DNA of 64,000 nucleotides, from contig CAUJIO010000004.1 of the NCBI GenBank assembly GCA_963205315.1, positions 58,694-122,693 of the forward strand, given 5' to 3'. The first letter of the stretch is position 1. Each line of letters starts with the position of its first letter. The notes beneath the pieces were generated by a model that worked only from the letters and a program-made list of their open reading frames with translations, ran no database searches and was not told where the DNA came from. The position numbers and the translations under genes are program-made. The DNA comes from Pseudomonadota bacterium. Lineage in GTDB: Bacteria; Pseudomonadota; Alphaproteobacteria; Rhizobiales; Aestuariivirgaceae. This document shows positions 44,458-52,274 of this stretch, in pieces.

Positions 44458-45812
44458 GGCGAAGGCAACAAAGCTGCGATATCCATGCGTTCCAGCCTGC
44501 CGGCAATGATGGCCGGAGTTTCACGCCGCGCATTGCGTGCGTCTGCCGCTGCGCCGGCCGCCAGGAGCAACTTTACCGCCTCCAGGCTTCCCGCACGCAC
44601 GGCAATCAAGAGCGGAGCATCCCCCTGCTGATTTACGGCATCAATTGCAGCGCGTGCAGCAATCAGGATCGCCTGAACTTCCGTACAATCGGATGCTGCT
44701 GCCAGCATCAGCGGCGTGTTGCCATCGCGCGCAGCGGCATTGGCGTCGGCGCCTGCTTCCAGCAAGAGGCTTGCTATGTCCGGCCTGCAGCGTAACGCCG
44801 CGGCATGGAGCGGCGTCATGCCATCTCTATCCATCAGCATGACCTTTGCGTGCCGTGCCAAAAGAAGTTTGACAATATCCGTCTCGCCCAGGGAGGCGGC
44901 AAGCCACATGCCAGTCCGGCCAATCTCATCAGCACCGTCGATGTCGACGTGTTGCAGGAGCATGCCAATCACTTCGATATTTCGGCATTTGTCGATCGCG
45001 AGCTGCAAGATGGGCGGGCCTTGCGAGATGACTCCCGCCGACGGCAAAGCCCGGATCAGAGCTATTGCGGCCTCCGCATTGCAGCTGCGAATTGCATAGT
45101 GCAGCGCCAAGTCGCCTTGACTGTCCTGCTGCGTGATGTCGGCACCCGATGACAGGAGGCGCGCAGTCAGCACCGCATCAGTGCTGGCCGCCGCGAACAT
45201 GAGCGCCGTGCGTCCCTGCGAGTCCGCCGCATTGACGGGCGCACCCGAACGTATCAGCAGCAATGCCGCATCCGACTGTCCGGCTGCAGCCGCTGCCAGA
45301 AGTGGTGATGGCAAATGGCCCGCTCCGCCAGCAAATGCCGCAAGCGCACGGGTCTGACCACGCGCAGCGGCGCGAGACATCCAGCTGAGGCCTGACTTAT
45401 CCTTCTCGTCGGCTTTCACGGGTGGCAAAAAAATCTGGCTATCGCCTTTTGCCTGCCGCTGGACCGGGCCGGTCTTGGGGAGTGATGACGCGTCGAGCCG
45501 GGCCAGCAGACGCTGTGCCTTTGCGAGGCCCTTGCCGGACGCACGTTTCAACCAGAGGCGCGCACGGGAATCATCACGTGGCACGCCGAGACCCACTCGA
45601 TAGAGGTTGGCCAAGCGATACTGGGCCTCGGCGTCACCGGCCCTGGCCGCGACGTTCAAGACCGCAGCCGACTTCTCATAGTTGCGCTTCAGCACCAGCC
45701 GGTTGAACTGTATTACCGCCTTCGAATTATTGGCATCCACGGGCGCTGCAAGCTGCAGAACAATAAGTAGCCCCACAGCCAAGCTGACAGCAATATGTCT
45801 AGGGCGTGCCAT
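44454..45812 (-). CDS. Exported Sel1 + ankyrin repeat protein
   Basis: 452 residues from the ATG at 45812. Signal peptide to about residue 27 (QLAAPVDA). Residues 45-110 contain Sel1-like repeats (DAEAQYRLANLYRVGLGVPR). After a linker, about eight ankyrin repeats run from residue 180 to the end, for example DSQGRTALMFAAAS, DRDGMTPLHAAALR, RDGNTPLMLAAAS and QQGDAPLLIAVRAG. It is probably a periplasmic scaffold or chaperone for assembling the neighbouring redox proteins. The 5' end overlaps the flavoprotein gene by 14 bp and the 3' end overlaps apbE by 4 bp. Confidence 0.85.
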   Translation of the reverse strand: MARPRHIAVSLAVGLLIVLQLAAPVDANNSKAVIQFNRLVLKRNYEKSAAVLNVAARAGDAEAQYRLANLYRVGLGVPRDDSRARLWLKRASGKGLAKAQRLLARLDASSLPKTGPVQRQAKGDSQIFLPPVKADEKDKSGLSWMSRAAARGQTRALAAFAGGAGHLPSPLLAAAAAGQSDAALLLIRSGAPVNAADSQGRTALMFAAASTDAVLTARLLSSGADITQQDSQGDLALHYAIRSCNAEAAIALIRALPSAGVISQGPPILQLAIDKCRNIEVIGMLLQHVDIDGADEIGRTGMWLAASLGETDIVKLLLARHAKVMLMDRDGMTPLHAAALRCRPDIASLLLEAGADANAAARDGNTPLMLAAASDCTEVQAILIAARAAIDAVNQQGDAPLLIAVRAGSLEAVKLLLAAGAAADARNARRETPAIIAGRLERMDIAALLPSP

Positions 45813-47124
45813 ATTTTGTCTCCATGGCAATGCCTGCCCGGCGGAGAAACTCGGTCGGCAGGATTCCACCCGCGCAGATGATCACGGCATCGTTCGGCAG
45901 CGTCGATATCTTGTCATCCCGCAAGATATCGACACTGTTACTATCAATTCGCCTCAGTTCGGATGGCATGAGGAGCCTGATCCTGCCCTGGCGCACCAGC
46001 TGATCGAGCTTCTCACGATTGCTCAGCCGGGCGCGTGCGAAGTGACCGGCGCGATAGGACATGGTAACAACTGTATCTGGCACAGCCGCCAATTGCACGG
46101 CCGCCTCGAGAGCCGAGTCGCCACCACCGACGACGAGGACGTGCTGACCGCGATATTGCTCGGGGTCGATCATCTGGTAAACGACCTTGGGCAAGTCTTC
46201 GCCAGGCACGTTCAACGTGCGCGGCGTGCCGCGCCGGCCGATTGCCAGCAGCACAGCGCTGGCGCGCTCGATGGCCTTGCTGGTGCGCACCGCAAACTCT
46301 CCACCGTCTTCCACAATATCGTCAATGCGCTCGCGATAGCGTATGGCAAGTTTGTGTTTGTCGACAATGCCGTGCCAGAACGCGAGCAGCGATTCCTTTG
46401 TCGTCTCGCGGAATTTGATCGAGCCGGCGAGCGGAAGCACGACAGGCGCGGTCATCACCACCTTTCCCCGTGGATATTTGAAGACGGCACCACCAAGATC
46501 GTCCTGCTCGATCACGAGGTAGTTGAGATTGTGCGACTTCGCGGTCAGTGCCGCAGCAATTCCTGCCGGTCCTGCACCGGCGATGATCAGATCATATCCA
46601 CCGGCTCGCACCTGTGACTGATCACTCGCGCGCCGTTTACGGATTGCCTCGACGGCCTGGCGCCCCTGTTCGACTGCATTGCGTATCAGACCCATACCGC
46701 CCAGCTCGCCCGCGACAAAAATTCCGGGCACATTCGTCTCGAAATTCGCGTTGACCTGCGGCAAATCGACTCCACGCTTGGCTGTTCCAAACACCAGCGT
46801 GATGGCACCCGTGGGACATGCGCGCGCGCACTCGCCGTGGCCGATGCAGTGCGTGGGCGCCAACAACTCCGCCTTGCCACCAAGCAAACCCAGCACATCG
46901 CCTTCCGGACAGGCCCGTTCACAGGCCCCACATCCGAGACAGACGGCAGGATCAATTTGCGGATGGATCGACGCGGGCTCGGTTAGCCCCGCTTCCACGG
47001 CGGCGGTCTTGATGGCCTGGTTATAACGTTCGCCCTTGCGCACCACAATCACATAGATGGCCCAGATCAACGCCAGGACCGCGCCATAGATTGCCCAAGA
47101 CGAATCCAGGTTCATCGCATCCAC
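45799..47124 (-). CDS. Membrane-anchored ferredoxin-flavoprotein oxidoreductase (permuted order)
   Basis: 441 residues. A single N-terminal membrane segment (WAIYGAVLALIWAIYVIVV) is followed by two Fe-S motifs: CLGCGACERACPEG (normal CxxCxxCxxxCP) and CIGHGECARACPTG, where the second Cys is His. Next comes NVPGIFVAGELGGMGLIRNA, which in thioredoxin-reductase-like proteins is the C-terminal FAD motif, and only then the N-terminal FAD motif LIIAGAGPAGIAAALTA and the NAD(P) motif VLVVGGGDSALEAAVQL. The C terminus ends without a second FAD motif, so the flavoprotein looks circularly permuted. It probably moves electrons between NAD(P)H and a membrane or periplasmic acceptor. It starts 1 bp from the TPR stop. 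Confidence 0.82.
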   Translation of the reverse strand: MDAMNLDSSWAIYGAVLALIWAIYVIVVRKGERYNQAIKTAAVEAGLTEPASIHPQIDPAVCLGCGACERACPEGDVLGLLGGKAELLAPTHCIGHGECARACPTGAITLVFGTAKRGVDLPQVNANFETNVPGIFVAGELGGMGLIRNAVEQGRQAVEAIRKRRASDQSQVRAGGYDLIIAGAGPAGIAAALTAKSHNLNYLVIEQDDLGGAVFKYPRGKVVMTAPVVLPLAGSIKFRETTKESLLAFWHGIVDKHKLAIRYRERIDDIVEDGGEFAVRTSKAIERASAVLLAIGRRGTPRTLNVPGEDLPKVVYQMIDPEQYRGQHVLVVGGGDSALEAAVQLAAVPDTVVTMSYRAGHFARARLSNREKLDQLVRQGRIRLLMPSELRRIDSNSVDILRDDKISTLPNDAVIICAGGILPTEFLRRAGIAMETKYGTP

Positions 47125-48009
47125 TCAATCAGCCGCCAGACCGAGGCCATGCGCCAGTTCGGTGAGCCGTTGCACGGTCGCAGGTTCGTTGGCGAAAATC
47201 TCACTGGCCCGGGCCAGTGCCTTCAACGCAGCCTCCCTGTCACCCATGACACTCAGTGAACGGATCATCATGGCCCAGCCATCGCGGTCGAACGGCTGGG
47301 TTGCGAGTCTCGATTCCAGCTTGGCGAGCATTTCCGAAATGGCGGGTTGCTGTCCCACAGCTTCCGACGCCGCGCCGGCCTGATTAACCTCTGGAGCTGG
47401 CGCGACGCTGCGGCCGGTGCGAGGGCCAAGTTCGGAGATGTGGGATATGACTTCCGCGCGCCAGCCCGCATCCAATGGTGCTTCGGCCAGCAGGGCCTGC
47501 CACAGGTCGAGCGCATGGGTGAAGTCACCTGCCTGTTCCCGGGCGAGCGCGATATAGAAGCGCGAACGGAACTCCTTTGGATCACGCCGCAACACAGACT
47601 CGAAGTTGGCGAGCGCTGACGGCGTCACCTGACCTCCAGCGGCCTGAACGACTGCCTCCGCCTGAGCAGACTGTAAATCTGGGTTCGCCGGCTCAAGGGC
47701 CACGGCCCTCGCATAGGCTTCGGCTGATTCTGCGTAGCGCTGGGTATTGAAGTAGGACCATCCCAACATGCGCCAACCCTCGGCATCGTTCGGATTCTCC
47801 TTTAGCCGCGATGCCAGGCCGGCAATCCGGCCATCGACATCGCCCGCACCTGAACCTGAGGGTGCCGGCATCGCCTTGATGATATTCTTCTCCGTGGAAA
47901 CAGCAGGGAACTTGCCTCCACCGGCGTAAAGACCGGCCCCGCAGACGGCCAGAAATGCGATAACGACGACTGCCGCCGCGCCGCGCCATCCAGAGATCTC
48001 CGTCATCAA
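47125..48009 (-). CDS. CcmI/CycH-like TPR protein (cytochrome c assembly)
   Basis: 294 residues. N-terminal membrane anchor (AAAVVVIAFLAVCGAGLYAG), then a periplasmic TPR domain: RLKENPNDAEGWRMLGWSYF, YAESAEAYARAVALEPANPD and ALDLWQALLAEAPLDAGW. The C-terminal part (MLAKLESRLATQPFDRDGWA) repeats the pattern. This matches the C-terminal half of CcmI/NrfG, which presents apocytochrome c to the haem lyase. Its place in a multihaem cytochrome locus suggests a dedicated maturation factor. It is the first gene of the minus-strand operon, divergent from the cytochrome-b-like gene. Confidence 0.75.
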   Translation of the reverse strand: MMTEISGWRGAAAVVVIAFLAVCGAGLYAGGGKFPAVSTEKNIIKAMPAPSGSGAGDVDGRIAGLASRLKENPNDAEGWRMLGWSYFNTQRYAESAEAYARAVALEPANPDLQSAQAEAVVQAAGGQVTPSALANFESVLRRDPKEFRSRFYIALAREQAGDFTHALDLWQALLAEAPLDAGWRAEVISHISELGPRTGRSVAPAPEVNQAGAASEAVGQQPAISEMLAKLESRLATQPFDRDGWAMMIRSLSVMGDREAALKALARASEIFANEPATVQRLTELAHGLGLAAD

Positions 48010-48275
48010 GTATTTCCTGAAGCAAGAGACGGCATGCGGCCAGAGCCGGACGACAAGGCTTGCAGCGTGGGCACCAGTCTTACATTGCCCGCCTCAGTCA
48101 ACATGTCCGGTAACTTCCTTTTGATATGACTCTGCCAATAACGACTCTTTCTTCTTTTTACGTTTCACAAAATATTCCGATCGACGTGGAATGGAAGTGG
48201 GAGTGTCAGCGTATTGTCAGTTTTACTCAAATAAATACGCCGTGCCTGCAATAGTGTCAGAACGGGGCGAATGAT
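48010..48275. promoter_or_regulatory. Divergent promoter region of the redox locus, with TGTCAG direct repeats
   Basis: This 266-bp, locally AT-rich region (48110-48245) separates the two operons. TGTCAG occurs at 48204-48209 and 48215-48220, 11 bp apart (one helical turn), and again at 48255-48260. Such in-phase direct repeats are typical of response-regulator sites. I see no convincing FNR/Crp-type palindrome. No regulator gene is adjacent. It contains no plausible coding sequence. Confidence 0.5.
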
Positions 48276-49238
48276 ATGCCGGTTAGTGTAAGACAGATTG
48301 ATCCTTCCTACCGGGATACAGCCGAGCTAGCGCAACGCGGTCCGATGGAGACGCCTCCGGGCGGAGCGGTTCGTGTGGCAGGGCGGCCCGCCTCGGCGGC
48401 GCAGGAGATCGCGCGATTACTGTTCATTCTCAGCAGCTTGGTGGCACTTGCAGTGGGGTGGTGGCTGTCGAGCCATGAAACCTTCACGCCAAAAGAAGGT
48501 GCGGGATACTGGATCGGCATTGCGGGTGGCACGACCCTGCTCATTCAACTTGCCTATCCCTTGCGCAAGCGGGTGAAGTTCATGCGGCGACTGGGCTCCG
48601 CGCCCACATGGTTCCGTCTCCATATGGTACTGGGAATCGTCGGTCCTTTACTCATTCTTTACCATTCCAGCTATTCTCTGGGGGCTCCCAACAGCAATGT
48701 TACGCTGACGGCGATGCTCGTCGTCGCAGTCAGCGGAATCATTGGTCGTTATTTCTATGGCAAGGTCCACAATGGCCTCTACGGCGCACATGCAAATCTG
48801 CAAGATCTCCTCGAGGATGCAACGTCCCTGCTGAGCGTGATCGAACATGACACCGGTGGAACGGGTGGCGCCGTGGCCGCACGCCTCACCTCGTTTGGAG
48901 AACGAATGCTGACGCCAAGCCGCTCGGTCTTCGCCGCGCTTGGAAAGGTTCTGTGGTTGAGCTTCGCCATGCCCTTTGCGCGGCAGAACGTACTGAGGGC
49001 GGTGCACGAGGCCATTGAACACAATGCACCTCGCATGAACTGGAGCAACAGGGACCGGCGCGCTCACTATGCCGCGGCGAAGCCGCACGTTCATGCGTAT
49101 TTTGACGCCGTGTCCAAGGCCTCGGGCCTGGCGTTCTACGACAGGCTGTTCTCCATGTGGCATCTGCTCCACATGCCGCTTTATTTCCTGCTGATCGTGA
49201 CGGGCATCATCCACGTCATATCCGTTCACCTCTACTGA
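48276..49238 (+). CDS. Cytochrome-b-like inner-membrane protein (first gene of cytochrome operon)
   Basis: 320 residues with five membrane segments, roughly at residues 47-67, 77-98, 112-132, 140-162 and 290-318. Histidines lie in or next to them: FRLHMVLGIVG, LILYHSSYS, FYGKVHNGLYGAH, and SMWHLLHMPLYFLL with IIHVISVHLY in the last helix. Paired His within helices suggest bis-His haem b, as in ferric-reductase-like or NapC/cytochrome b quinol oxidoreductases. A soluble loop of about 120 residues separates helices 4 and 5. It probably links the quinone pool to the downstream cytochromes. The family was not identified with certainty. Confidence 0.75.
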   Translation: MPVSVRQIDPSYRDTAELAQRGPMETPPGGAVRVAGRPASAAQEIARLLFILSSLVALAVGWWLSSHETFTPKEGAGYWIGIAGGTTLLIQLAYPLRKRVKFMRRLGSAPTWFRLHMVLGIVGPLLILYHSSYSLGAPNSNVTLTAMLVVAVSGIIGRYFYGKVHNGLYGAHANLQDLLEDATSLLSVIEHDTGGTGGAVAARLTSFGERMLTPSRSVFAALGKVLWLSFAMPFARQNVLRAVHEAIEHNAPRMNWSNRDRRAHYAAAKPHVHAYFDAVSKASGLAFYDRLFSMWHLLHMPLYFLLIVTGIIHVISVHLY

Positions 49239-49244
49239 CGGACG

Positions 49245-50630
49245 ATGCCAGCGCTCACTCGCATCTTCAGAATTGCAGCTGCACTGGTAATTCTGGCTTC
49301 GGCAGTTCTGGCGGTGAGCGTGAATGTGGAAGCGGCCAATCCATTGGAGAAGCTGCTGATGCCGGGTCCGGTGGCAGCACCTCATGCCAAGACCGAGGAC
49401 AACTGCGATGCATGCCACACGCCGTTTTCAAAGGATACCCAAGACGGCCTGTGCCTCGCGTGCCACAAGCCGGTGAAAGCCGACATTGACGCCAAGCGCG
49501 GCTTTCACGGACTTAGTCCCTTGAGAAAAGGCGTGTCGTGCAACCAGTGCCATGACGATCACAAGGGCCGCGACTTTGATATGGTGCAGTTGAACAAGCC
49601 GCTGTTCGATCACCGCACGACCGATTTCAAACTCTCGGGTGCACACGAGAACGTGCCCTGTGCCAGTTGCCATGCCGAGAAGAAGCGATTTGCAGAGGCG
49701 CCACTTACCTGTTCGGGCTGCCACCAGAAAGATGAACCACACAAGGGCAATCTCGGTACGGCGTGTGAATCGTGCCATCGCGAAACGCGCTGGCGCGATA
49801 CCATTGTCTTCGATCACTCGCGAACTCAATTTGCACTGAATGGAGCGCACAAGACGGTGGCCTGCGCATCCTGCCATCTTGGTGAGGTCTACAAGGGCGT
49901 CGGCAAGGACTGCAACAGCTGTCACGCCATCCAGGACGTCCATCAGACCCGCTTCGGACCCAATTGCTCCTCATGCCACACGGAAACGGCATGGAAGCCG
50001 GCCAAGTTCGATCATGACACACAAAGCAAATTCCCGCTGAAGGGGGCGCACGTGACGGCGGCCTGCTCGAGTTGTCACGGCGAAACAGTCCTGGTGAACA
50101 TCGATACATCCTGCTTCAGCTGTCACGCCAAGCAGGATGTACACAAGGCACAGCTCGGCCAGCAATGCGGCACCTGCCACACGGCCTCGGCGTGGAAGGC
50201 GGACGTGGTGTTTGACCATGGCCTCACGCGCTTTCCTCTGAGCGGCATGCATGCGGTCGTGGCCTGCGAAGGCTGTCATGCATCACCTGCTTTCCAGGAT
50301 GCGGAACTGAGCTGCGCCAGCTGCCATGCGAAGGAGGACAGCCATCAAGGACGCTTCACCGCGCGTTGCGAATCCTGCCACAGCGCCAATGGCTGGACCC
50401 GTGTCAGTTTCGATCACGGAAAACAGACCCGGTTTGCCCTGACAGGCAAGCACGCCAAGACCGCCTGCTACGCCTGCCACACGCAGAAGAATGTGCAGGA
50501 TGCCAGCCTGCCCGAGACATGCTTCAGCTGCCACGCGAAGGAAGATGTGCATCGCGGCGCGTTTGGGCGCAACTGCGCGCAATGCCATGACACGTCGGAT
50601 TTCTCGACTGCGTTCATCAGGCGCAAATAG
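49245..50630 (+). CDS. Octadecahaem c-type cytochrome (18 CxxCH)
   Basis: 461 residues with a signal peptide to about residue 31 (VNVEA). I count 18 CxxCH motifs in roughly 410 mature residues, about one per 23 residues. They occur in repeats of three haems per about 75 residues, with the recurring frame FDH...F.L.GAH..V.C.SCH, then C.SCHAK.DVH, then C..CHT...W; conserved extra His supply distal ligands. This resembles doubled-CxxCH/cytochrome c3-like multihaem wires. It starts 6 bp after the cytochrome-b-like gene and directly abuts the next cytochrome gene. Periplasmic or surface location is likely. Confidence 0.92.
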   Translation: MPALTRIFRIAAALVILASAVLAVSVNVEAANPLEKLLMPGPVAAPHAKTEDNCDACHTPFSKDTQDGLCLACHKPVKADIDAKRGFHGLSPLRKGVSCNQCHDDHKGRDFDMVQLNKPLFDHRTTDFKLSGAHENVPCASCHAEKKRFAEAPLTCSGCHQKDEPHKGNLGTACESCHRETRWRDTIVFDHSRTQFALNGAHKTVACASCHLGEVYKGVGKDCNSCHAIQDVHQTRFGPNCSSCHTETAWKPAKFDHDTQSKFPLKGAHVTAACSSCHGETVLVNIDTSCFSCHAKQDVHKAQLGQQCGTCHTASAWKADVVFDHGLTRFPLSGMHAVVACEGCHASPAFQDAELSCASCHAKEDSHQGRFTARCESCHSANGWTRVSFDHGKQTRFALTGKHAKTACYACHTQKNVQDASLPETCFSCHAKEDVHRGAFGRNCAQCHDTSDFSTAFIRRK

Positions 50631-52274
50631 ATGCAGATGGCGCTCGCATTGTCCTCAAACCAAAGGGATCGGCCTTCTCGCCTTGGCAGGATACTCCGGC
50701 ATATTCTGCTTTGCCTGACCTTGATTGTGGCAGCGGGGGCTGGAGCATCAGCCCAGGAGGTGAACCGCGTCATCAAAGTCGATCGCAACTTCGATCACAG
50801 CCGCACGAATTTTGCGCTGGAAGGCGCTCATCAATCGGTCAGCTGCGAGACTTGCCACAAAGGCGCTGTCTTCAAGGGCGTGCCTACGGTGTGCGAGTCC
50901 TGTCATGACGGTAGCATGGCCAAGGGCAAGTCACCAGACCATCCAAAGACTGCCAATACCTGCGCGCAGTGCCACGGTTCAACATCCTGGGCCAAGGTAC
51001 GCGTCGATCACACGCCGTTTACATCCGGCTGCTTCACCTGCCACAACGGCGATGTCGCGACCGGGAAACCGAAGACGCATATTCCGAGTGGAACCGAATG
51101 CGCCAGTTGCCACCGGGTTAGCGACTGGCAGGTCGAAGCATTCGATCACACGCGTACCCAAGGCACCTGCATCACCTGCCATGACCGGTTTCGAGCCAGG
51201 GGGAAGCCCTTCAATCACATGCCGACGGGCAACGACTGCCAGTCATGCCACGTGACCTCGTCATGGAAGACCGCCGCATTCACTCATGATGGCATCACCA
51301 CGGGCTGCGCCAGCTGTCACAACGGCAAGCAGGCAACGGGCAAGACGCCTGATCATGTGCCGGCCTCGGAGCGCTGCGAGTCGTGCCATTTGGTGACGGC
51401 GTGGATTCCCGCCAATTTCGACCATGCCGAAGCAAAGGGTAGCTGCTTCAGCTGTCACAACAATTCCATCGCCCGCGGCAAGCCGCCGGAACACATGCCC
51501 ACCACAAATGCCTGCGGCGACTGCCATGTCACCACATCCTGGACAACGGTGGCCTTCGATCATGCCAATGCCAAAGGCAGCTGCTTCAGTTGCCACGACA
51601 ATTCCATTGCCCGCGGCAAGCCGCCGGAACACATGCCCACCACCAATGCCTGCGGCGACTGCCATGTCACCACATCCTGGACAACGGTGGCCTTCGACCA
51701 CGAAGATGCAAAGGGCCGGTGCTTCAATTGCCATAACAACGCCGTTTCGCGCGGCAAGCCCCCGGAACATATCCGCACCGGAAATGATTGCGGGGCCTGT
51801 CATACGACAGCAACGTGGACGTCAAAGCGATTCGACCACGATGTTGCCAAGGGTTCCTGCGCCAGCTGTCACGACAACGTGGTGGCGCGAGGCCAGCCAC
51901 CTGAACACTTCGTGACACGAAAGCCCTGCAGCGATTGCCACACCGAGAAGAGCTGGATTCCCGCCACCTATCAGCACCTGGGCATTGGATTTGCCCGGCA
52001 CGAGGCGGGTGTAACCTGCATTGCCTGCCACACGGGCAATACGCAGAAGATCCCCTGGCCCGCTCCGGCTTACAGACCGGACTGCGCCTCTTGCCATGCC
52101 GACGTTTTCAAGCCCAATGCGCATGTGAAGATCGACAGCGGCGTGCCTGTGTTCTACCGGCAGCGCGAGTTGCGTGACTGCGCCGGTGCCTGTCACATAT
52201 ACACTGATGCCACGCTGACGACGATCAAGGAGCATCGCAACGGCCAGCACCGCGCCACGAGCGGGCAATGGTAA
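50631..52274 (+). CDS. Multihaem c-type cytochrome (19 CxxCH plus one CxxxCH)
   Basis: 547 residues; signal peptide to about residue 41 (AGAGASAQ). I count 19 CxxCH motifs and a C-terminal CAGACH, a CxxxCH variant that could bind a twentieth haem. Most of the protein is a two-haem repeat of 46 residues with GSCFSCHNNSIARGKPPEH, C.DCH and TSW...FDH. Two of these repeats are nearly identical in DNA. The C-terminal 110 residues, from WIPATYQHLGIGFARH, break the repeat and may form a distinct docking domain. The ATG follows the previous stop without a gap; the end overlaps the barrel gene by 7 bp. Confidence 0.92.
   Translation: MQMALALSSNQRDRPSRLGRILRHILLCLTLIVAAGAGASAQEVNRVIKVDRNFDHSRTNFALEGAHQSVSCETCHKGAVFKGVPTVCESCHDGSMAKGKSPDHPKTANTCAQCHGSTSWAKVRVDHTPFTSGCFTCHNGDVATGKPKTHIPSGTECASCHRVSDWQVEAFDHTRTQGTCITCHDRFRARGKPFNHMPTGNDCQSCHVTSSWKTAAFTHDGITTGCASCHNGKQATGKTPDHVPASERCESCHLVTAWIPANFDHAEAKGSCFSCHNNSIARGKPPEHMPTTNACGDCHVTTSWTTVAFDHANAKGSCFSCHDNSIARGKPPEHMPTTNACGDCHVTTSWTTVAFDHEDAKGRCFNCHNNAVSRGKPPEHIRTGNDCGACHTTATWTSKRFDHDVAKGSCASCHDNVVARGQPPEHFVTRKPCSDCHTEKSWIPATYQHLGIGFARHEAGVTCIACHTGNTQKIPWPAPAYRPDCASCHADVFKPNAHVKIDSGVPVFYRQRELRDCAGACHIYTDATLTTIKEHRNGQHRATSGQW
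51441..51716 (+). repeat. 138-bp tandem repeat inside the multihaem cytochrome gene
   Basis: Two adjacent 138-bp units (51441-51578 and 51579-51716) differ at only a few positions. Each encodes 46 residues and two CxxCH motifs (SCFSCH and ACGDCH). Flanking repeats of the same protein are more diverged, so this pair is a recent duplication or a product of gene conversion. Confidence 0.9.

Noticed and set aside
51441..51716. CRISPR-like direct repeats
   Set aside because: The repeat is 138 bp, in frame, codes for CxxCH modules and has no spacers of constant length; it is a coding duplication.
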